From Dickeya lacustris (GTDB taxonomy: Bacteria; Pseudomonadota; Gammaproteobacteria; Enterobacterales; Enterobacteriaceae): a stretch of DNA of 64,000 nt. The stretch lies in contig NZ_CP114280.1 of the NCBI RefSeq assembly GCF_029635795.1, positions 2,356,001 through 2,420,000 of the forward strand, given 5' to 3'. Positions within the stretch are counted from its first letter, which is position 1; every line of letters begins with the position of its first letter. The translations under genes and the position numbers were made by a program. The notes under the pieces are model-generated. The model did no database searches. It saw nothing but the letters and a program-made list of their open reading frames with translations, and had not been told where the DNA came from. Shown here piece by piece: positions 58,236 through 64,000 of the stretch.

Positions 58236-59555
58236 TTACTTATTCGCCTGCTCGAAACGGCGCAGCAGGGCGTTACCGCGTTCCACCGCCGTGTCCAGCG
58301 CCTGTTGCGGGGTTTTCTTGCCCGTCCAGACACTTTCCAGCTCTTCGTCCACAATGGTGCGAATTTGCGGCATATTGCCCAGACGCAGCCCTTTGGTGAA
58401 CGGCAGCGGCGCTTTATTCAGCATCTGGCGGGTGGCGATATCGGAACCGGGGTTCTTGTCATAGAAACCCTGCTGTTTGGTGAGCTCGTAAGCCGCCGTG
58501 GTGATCGGCAGATAGCCGGTCTTCTGGTGCCATTCTGCGGCGATTTCCGGCGTAGACAGGAACTGCATAAATTCTGCCACGCCTTTGTAGGTCGCCGCGT
58601 CTTTGCCGCTCATCACCCACAGGCTGGCCCCGCCGATAATGGCGTTCTGCGGCGCACCTTGCACGTCGGCGTCATACGGCATCATCGCCACGCCGTAGTT
58701 GAATTTGGCGTACTGACGAATATTCGCCAGCGAACCGGATGACGCGGTGGTCATCGCGCAGTCGCCGTTATAGAACTTCTCGGTCGGCTCATCTTTACGG
58801 CCAAAATAGGTGAAATCACCCTTCTTGTTCATCTCTTCCAGCATCTGAATATGCTTGATCTGAACCGGTTTATTGAACTCCAGCACCGCATCAAGGCCGT
58901 CGAAACCGTTGTTTTTACTGGCGATAGGCAGGCCATGCCAGGCGCTGAAGTTTTCAATCTGAATCCAGCCCTGCCAGCCGCTGGCGTACCCACATTTCAT
59001 GCCGGACGCGCGCAGTTTAGCGGTGTACTCAGCCATCTGCTGCCAGGTTTTCGGCGGCTGCTCCGGGTCAAGGCCCGCTTTTTTGAACGCGTCTTTGTTG
59101 TAGTACATCACCGGCGTCGAGCTATTAAACGGCTGCGACAACAGGTGGCCGGTTTTGGCATCGGAGTAGTAACCGGCGACGGTCGGCACAAAAATGCTCT
59201 CATCAAACGGCACTCCCGCCTCTTTAAACACCTGATACACCGGCTTGATGGCTTTGCTGGCCATCATGGTTGCCGTACCCACTTCGTACACCTGTAAAAT
59301 AGCGGGCGCATTGCCGCTGCGAAACGCCGCGATCCCGGCCGCCAGGCTCTGCTCATAATTGCCTTTATATACCGGCACGATTTTGACGTCGCTGTGCGCC
59401 TGGTTGAAACGGTCAACCAGAGCATTAACGGTTTTACCCAACTCCCCCTCCATCGAGTGCCAGAACGGGACTTCGGTAACGGCCTGCGCCTGCGCGCTGG
59501 CGGCTAACGCCATGATGACAACGGCGGCGGTTTTACGGATAGCGTGCTGAAACAT
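58236..59555 (-). CDS. ugpB: Glycerol-3-phosphate-binding protein UgpB
   Basis: A 439-residue periplasmic binding protein (438 in E. coli). The start at 59555 follows CAGGAG and gives a signal peptide ([16 protein letters not shown]). Mature start [19 protein letters not shown] and [20 protein letters not shown] match UgpB. The open frame upstream of this ATG crosses the Pho boxes and is not used. It is the first gene of the phosphate-starvation operon. Confidence 0.95.
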   Translation of the reverse strand: MFQHAIRKTAAVVIMALAASAQAQAVTEVPFWHSMEGELGKTVNALVDRFNQAHSDVKIVPVYKGNYEQSLAAGIAAFRSGNAPAILQVYEVGTATMMASKAIKPVYQVFKEAGVPFDESIFVPTVAGYYSDAKTGHLLSQPFNSSTPVMYYNKDAFKKAGLDPEQPPKTWQQMAEYTAKLRASGMKCGYASGWQGWIQIENFSAWHGLPIASKNNGFDGLDAVLEFNKPVQIKHIQMLEEMNKKGDFTYFGRKDEPTEKFYNGDCAMTTASSGSLANIRQYAKFNYGVAMMPYDADVQGAPQNAIIGGASLWVMSGKDAATYKGVAEFMQFLSTPEIAAEWHQKTGYLPITTAAYELTKQQGFYDKNPGSDIATRQMLNKAPLPFTKGLRLGNMPQIRTIVDEELESVWTGKKTPQQALDTAVERGNALLRRFEQANK

Positions 59556-59624
59556 GCTGTCTCCTGAGAGAATATTGGGCGCGTGAATTTGAGCGAAAAA
59601 GCGCATTTTATGTGCGGCAGGTAA

Positions 59625-59678
59625 CATGACATGACCGGATGACAGAAAAATAACTGAGAGATGACAAGCCGATGACAG
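59625..59678 (-). promoter_or_regulatory. PhoB boxes upstream of ugpB
   Basis: On the minus strand CTGTCATCGGCTTGTCAT (59661-59678) is a near-consensus Pho box, and CTGTCATCCGGTCATGTCAT (about 59626-59645) is a second, weaker one nearer the gene. They lie 70-125 bases before the ugpB ATG and point to induction by phosphate starvation. Confidence 0.85.
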
Positions 59679-60430
59679 GTGCATGCGATGGCATTCGCCG
59701 CGCTCGCTCTGGCTATCGCTGAAAAAAACAGGCAGCGCCTTCGGCCAGTTCATTGCGTTCAAACGGGGCATGAAGAAAAAATCACGCTGACAACATGACT
59801 ATTTTCGTAATGTGATCACCCTTAAGAAATAAAAATTTCCTAATAATAACGCGGGCACCTATATTTGCCTGATGAAGTCAGCTTTCTACATAACGTTAAG
59901 CATTCACAAAGAGAAAATGAGATATCCATCAAATATATCTCCGGGCTATTTTCGTCTTGATAAATACGTTTATTGGAATATGTAAAAATTAGCGCTACTG
60001 CACGGAATTGACGGATATTGTGGTTTTCTGTAGCGTTTCACTTCATCCCGCTGCCTGGCGGTGTACCACACCGATAAAAAAAGCCCTTTTATTTGATGAT
60101 CAGCACATTATATTTGAAAAATAGCCACATAATACTTAGTCTGTCCCCTAAAAAATTGACGGGTTTATTATTTTCGGCATCGGTTTCAGCCAACGGAACT
60201 GGGTTCTGTTTAACGAAATATTTTATATCATCATGTTATCGGTTTTCATAAAATCATTATCACTCTATATATTTTTCAAGGAAAAGGAATATCACAGGAG
60301 ATTTATCGTCTGCACCCAATAAACGCTCAGAAAAAAATAGAATTAACTCAAATTATAAACAGATAGAACGGCTTTACCTCCAGGAAGAGGTCTCGAATAA
60401 ACGCATGGAATAACGACGTTGAGGACATTT
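59679..60430 (+). other. AT-rich gene-free region before the first chemoreceptor
   Basis: About 750 bases with no gene. Low GC and long A/T runs from about 59780. It must contain the chemoreceptor promoter. TTGACGG occurs at two places (60009, 60157) as possible -35 elements, but no convincing -10 or flagellar sigma-28 site was found. Confidence 0.5.
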
Positions 60431-62113
60431 ATGAACGCGCTAAAGAAAATGAAACTGGGCAGCATGCTAAGTGCCGGATTCGCTCTGGTTATCGTTATTG
60501 GCCTACTGGTTGCAACATTTGGCCGAATCCAGTTACTCAATCTGGGGGACGACATCGACCACCTCTCGCAAACCACCCTGACGAACATGATATTGATTCA
60601 AGAAGCCAAAACCGGCTTTGATACCAACTCCCGTCTGGTTCGCAATATCGCACTCAGTAACGATGTCGGGCGCATCACCAGCGAAAAACAGCAGATAGAC
60701 CGGCAAATTGCGCGTAATACCGAAGTGCTCAAACAGCTTTCCGAACGGTTGGATACCCCGGAAACGCGCGATCAGCTTAATCAACTGACACTGGCGCGCC
60801 CGGCTTATCTGCAAGCCTTCAACAAAGCCGTCGCGCTCGGCATGTCGGCCGATCAGAATCAGCGCAGTCAGGCGCGCGAGTTAATCCTCAACGACATGCA
60901 GACCGCGCAGGATGGCGTGTTCAAAGCGCTTGATAACATGCTCGACTTCCAGAAAAAAGTCACCATGAACGTGGTCAGCAGCTCCATGCAAGATGCGCGC
61001 GCAGACGGCAGCGTGATGCTGGCGTTGGCATTGGTGGCTGGCGTGCTGGGCGCGCTGACCGCATGGTTGATCACCCGAACCGTCAAAGGGCAATTGGGCG
61101 GTGAGCCCGCTTATGCCGCGACGGTGGCGCAAAATATTGCCGACGGCCATCTCTCATTCCAGGTTGAGTTACAAGCCGGAGACCAGCACAGCGTGCTGGC
61201 TGCGATGAACGCAATGCGACAAAAACTGGAGCAGATCGTCAGCCAGGTTCGCCAGAGCAGCGAATCCATCGCCACTGGCGCGAGCGAAATTGCCGCAGGC
61301 AGCACCGATTTGAGTCAGCGCACCGAAGAGCAGGCGGCCAGCTTGCAGCAAACGGCTGCGTCAATGGAGCAGATGAGCCAAACCATTCGCCAAAATGGGG
61401 ATACGGTCAAAACAGCCGCTGAACTGGCGCAGTCAGCCAGCGCCACCGCCGCAAAAGGGGGTGAGGCAGTCAACAATATCGTGCGTACCATGGAAGAGAT
61501 TTCCAGCAGTTCACACAAAATTAGCGACATCATCGGCGTGATTGACGGCATTGCATTCCAGACCAATATTCTGGCGTTGAATGCGGCGGTAGAAGCGGCG
61601 CGGGCCGGTGAACAGGGGCGCGGTTTTGCCGTCGTCGCCGGTGAGGTGCGCTCGCTGGCACAGCGTTCTGCCTCAGCCGCCAAAGAAATTAAAGAGCTGA
61701 TTAACACCAGCGTGGAAAAAGTCGAAACCGGTTCAACGCTGGTGGATGAGGCCGGTGAAACCATTAACGAACTGGTGCGCCAGGCGCGTCGGGTGGCTGA
61801 CCTGATAGGTGAAATCGGTGTGACCACGCATGAACAAGGCTCTGGCATCTCGCAAATCAATGATGCCATCAACCAGCTTGATCAAGTCACCCAGCAAAAT
61901 GCCGCATTGGTGGAAGAATCGGCCAGCGCCGCTGATAGCCTCAGCGATCAGGCGGTACGGCTGGTAGAACTGATGAGCATCTTCAAAATCAGGCACGCCG
62001 GTAATGATTTCTCCTCGCTCTCCTCACGGCCAACGTCTGCTGCACAAAAGCCGACCAGCGCACCCAAATTAGCGCTGGCCTCCGGCAATAACAACGACTG
62101 GGAACAGTTCTAG
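60431..62113 (+). CDS. Methyl-accepting chemotaxis protein
   Basis: A 560-residue chemoreceptor. First membrane helix about 14-34, a four-helix-bundle periplasmic sensor (35-189), second helix about 192-213, HAMP, then a signalling coiled coil with the hairpin tip [20 protein letters not shown] and flanking methylation helices. The end DWEQF is a CheR/CheB-docking pentapeptide. The start at 60431 follows GAGGA. The ligand cannot be told; the 4HB sensor is shared with the next gene. Confidence 0.92.
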   Translation: MNALKKMKLGSMLSAGFALVIVIGLLVATFGRIQLLNLGDDIDHLSQTTLTNMILIQEAKTGFDTNSRLVRNIALSNDVGRITSEKQQIDRQIARNTEVLKQLSERLDTPETRDQLNQLTLARPAYLQAFNKAVALGMSADQNQRSQARELILNDMQTAQDGVFKALDNMLDFQKKVTMNVVSSSMQDARADGSVMLALALVAGVLGALTAWLITRTVKGQLGGEPAYAATVAQNIADGHLSFQVELQAGDQHSVLAAMNAMRQKLEQIVSQVRQSSESIATGASEIAAGSTDLSQRTEEQAASLQQTAASMEQMSQTIRQNGDTVKTAAELAQSASATAAKGGEAVNNIVRTMEEISSSSHKISDIIGVIDGIAFQTNILALNAAVEAARAGEQGRGFAVVAGEVRSLAQRSASAAKEIKELINTSVEKVETGSTLVDEAGETINELVRQARRVADLIGEIGVTTHEQGSGISQINDAINQLDQVTQQNAALVEESASAADSLSDQAVRLVELMSIFKIRHAGNDFSSLSSRPTSAAQKPTSAPKLALASGNNNDWEQF

Positions 62114-62681
62114 TCCACCACATGCCCTCCGTGATGCCCACCGTCGCCGTTTATCGGCGGCGGCTGTGGCGCGCTGTTTTTCCCGCCCCCGTCCGCTGCT
62201 GACATAGCGAATACCTATTACTCAACCTTCGCTATTTTGGTTATTTATAACGTAGACCGTTGATGTACCGGACTCGTGACCATGAACGCCTGCGCCGGTT
62301 AACGGGTTTGCGCCAATTTCTGTCTGGTATGCACGCTAACACCGTCTTGATATGTGCAAGATGTTGATATATAGGCATATTGATATGTAGACATATTGAT
62401 AGATAAACATGCTGATAGGTAAACATGCAGCGTGGTGCAAACGCGAACGTGCCGCCCTCGACGCACGAAGCCCGCCTGCACCTCATCGGCCTGCATCCCA
62501 TAAGCAGGGTGAACACGCATACCAGACAGGCAAGCCTTAAAGACAGGGCATTGACGGCGGGCATGCCGCCGGTGTCGCTAACGCCATACGTCTGCAATCA
62601 GCACATGACGTTCACACAGCCAAGCATCGCATAACGGATTACGCCATCGGGATTATGGCCTCAATCGCTTAGGGGGATATT
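62114..62681 (+). other. Gene-free spacer between two chemoreceptors
   Basis: 568 bases without a convincing gene; minus-strand frames here are Cys/His-rich, repeat-derived and lack ribosome sites. It includes the 16-bp repeats described separately. AGGGGG at 62671 is the ribosome site of the next gene. Confidence 0.5.
62364..62427 (+). repeat. Four degenerate 16-bp tandem repeats
   Basis: Units start at 62364, 62380, 62396 and 62412: TTGATATATAGGCATA, TTGATATGTAGACATA, TTGATAGATAAACATG, CTGATAGGTAAACATG. A weaker copy may precede them near 62347. They lie upstream of the second chemoreceptor gene. Confidence 0.85.
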
Positions 62682-64000
62682 ATGGCTCTTTTCAGGAACA
62701 TTCGACTTTCCACCCGGCTCAATGCCGGTTTTGCATGGGTGATAGTAATTGGTTTTCTGATTGCGCTGTTTGGCCAGCTCCAGTTAAGCCGACTCAGCGC
62801 CTCGATGCAGCAATTATCCGCATCCCATGTGGTCATGCTGTTACAACTGGAAAAAGTCAAAGACCACGTCAATGATGCGGCCCGCCGGGTACGCAACATT
62901 GCGCTGTTGAACGATAAAGCCCAGCGCGAACAAGAGCGCCAAAGCCTGGAAGCGGTAAATAGCGGTATGGCCGCTCTGATGACAAAGCTCACTCAGGCGA
63001 ATAATGACCCGGACATGAAAGCCTTCCTTCAGCAACTTGACCAGTTTCGCCCTGCTTACAATGACGCGATGAAAAACGCGGTCGATGCCGGTATGGAAGG
63101 CCATCCGGTACAGGCGCGTAACATCATCGTGGCTGACCTGCAAAAGGCGCAGGAAGGGATATTTATCACGCTTGAGAAAATGATTGATTACCAGTCATCG
63201 CAAACGCTGTCCATGACCCGACATGCCGAGCACCAGGCGACACAGTCAGGCTGGCTGATGCTGACGCTGGCACTGATAAGCAGCATTATCGGCGTCGCCA
63301 CAGCCAGTTATCTCAGCCGCTATATCCGTCGCCAGTTAGGGGGCGAGCCGCAATATGCCGCGCACATTGCTCAACAGGTCGCACAGGGTAATCTGGCAGT
63401 GGAGGTGGTCAGGGCGCGCCACGACAGCCAAAGCTTGTTGTCATCCATGCAGGCCATGTGCGAAAGCCTAGGGCAAATCGTCAGTCAGGTGCGCCAAAGC
63501 AGCGAATCGATTGCGAGCGGTTCACAGCAAATCGCCAGCGGTAATGCCGACTTAAGCAGCCGTACCGAACAGCAAGCCGCCAACCTGCAACAAACGGCGG
63601 CGTCGATGGAGCAAATAAGCCAAACCATCCGCCAAAATGGTGACACCGTGCGCGAAGCCGCGCAACTCGCCACCACCGCCAGCACCACCGCCGCCAAAGG
63701 CAACGAAGTGGTGAGCGATGTGATTCGAACCATGGCAGACATCACCACCAGCTCGCGTAAAATTGGCGATATTATCAGCGTTATTGACGGTATTGCCTTT
63801 CAAACCAATATTCTGGCGCTAAACGCCGCCGTAGAAGCCGCGCGTGCCGGTGAGCAGGGGCGTGGCTTCGCTGTCGTCGCCGGGGAAGTACGCTCGCTGG
63901 CGCAGCGTTCCGCTTCTGCGGCGCGCGAGATTAAAGCGCTGATTACGGAAAGTATGGAAAAAGTAGAAAGCGGTGCGCAGTTGGTCGGTGACGCCGGTAA
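62682..64000 (+). CDS. Methyl-accepting chemotaxis protein, truncated by window end
   Basis: The first 439 residues of a chemoreceptor that continues past the window. Start at 62682 behind AGGGGG. N-terminal helix [13 protein letters not shown], 4HB periplasmic domain with sequence related to the first receptor, second helix ([18 protein letters not shown]), HAMP with [11 protein letters not shown], and the conserved tip [20 protein letters not shown]. The pair probably arose by duplication followed by divergence of the sensor domains. Confidence 0.92.
   Translation, partial: MALFRNIRLSTRLNAGFAWVIVIGFLIALFGQLQLSRLSASMQQLSASHVVMLLQLEKVKDHVNDAARRVRNIALLNDKAQREQERQSLEAVNSGMAALMTKLTQANNDPDMKAFLQQLDQFRPAYNDAMKNAVDAGMEGHPVQARNIIVADLQKAQEGIFITLEKMIDYQSSQTLSMTRHAEHQATQSGWLMLTLALISSIIGVATASYLSRYIRRQLGGEPQYAAHIAQQVAQGNLAVEVVRARHDSQSLLSSMQAMCESLGQIVSQVRQSSESIASGSQQIASGNADLSSRTEQQAANLQQTAASMEQISQTIRQNGDTVREAAQLATTASTTAAKGNEVVSDVIRTMADITTSSRKIGDIISVIDGIAFQTNILALNAAVEAARAGEQGRGFAVVAGEVRSLAQRSASAAREIKALITESMEKVESGAQLVGDAG

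Noticed and set aside
59556-59771. N-terminal extension of UgpB
   Set aside because: It would cross the Pho boxes; the signal peptide and length match to UgpB set the start at 59555.
62241-62597. Minus-strand coding region between the chemoreceptors
   Set aside because: Composition is repeat-derived and rich in Cys/His/Tyr, with no ribosome site or family resemblance.

Overview
The window is about 64 kb of gamma-proteobacterial chromosome. The cpxRA/cpxP, fieF-pfkA, trmL, yicC, ugpBAEC-Q and gsi/iaaA genes are enterobacterial in sequence, and the aguAB, LysE, AEC, ugp and paired chemoreceptor content fits a soft-rot member of the Pectobacteriaceae (Dickeya-like; the genus is an inference). 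There is no rRNA, tRNA, CRISPR array, transposase or integrase that I can see.

Layout. (1) 1-8785, plus strand: the end of an L-Ala-D/L-Glu epimerase gene, a glutathione/peptide ABC importer (gsiABCD type), a DmpA-type (P1) aminopeptidase, an M55 D-aminopeptidase and isoaspartyl peptidase iaaA. (2) 8761-16567, minus strand: a four-gene tripartite exporter (ATPase, MacB-like permease, TolC-like and HlyD-like proteins) behind three 794-bp tandem copies of a gene for an unrecognised 256-residue protein, and a small exported protein further upstream. (3) 16847-25781: a second peptide importer with an S12-type D-aminopeptidase (minus), facing an M19 dipeptidase and a LysR regulator (plus). Regions 1 and 3 together look like a specialised capacity to import and degrade peptides with D- or iso-peptide bonds, such as murein peptides. 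(4) 25858-34594: yicC, an MntA/HepT-type toxin-antitoxin pair, a LysE exporter, aguA/aguB, pfkA, fieF, a membrane-linked XRE regulator and a NUDIX hydrolase.

(5) 34677-43547: five tail-fibre genes with three tail-fibre assembly genes, all on the minus strand, with no other phage gene. They lie between fieF and cpxP, which are usually close neighbours in enterics. (6) 43745-46801: a CpxQ-like small RNA in the cpxP 3' end, cpxP, a consensus CpxR site, cpxR and cpxA. (7) 47118-52336: a frameshifted secreted protein gene, a DUF3142 protein, a TetR regulator and an orphan periplasmic binding protein. (8) 52447-59678: trmL, a DUF2756 protein, an AEC transporter, then ugpQ/C/E/A/B read from a Pho-box promoter. 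(9) 60431-64000: two related methyl-accepting chemotaxis proteins, the second cut by the window end.

Most notable are the triplicated genes beside what looks like their own exporter, with differences concentrated in one short segment; the orphan tail-fibre archive; and two places where reading frames look disturbed by one base (binding-protein/permease fusion near 21,885 and split gene near 48,390). The disturbed frames may be real mutations or sequence errors.
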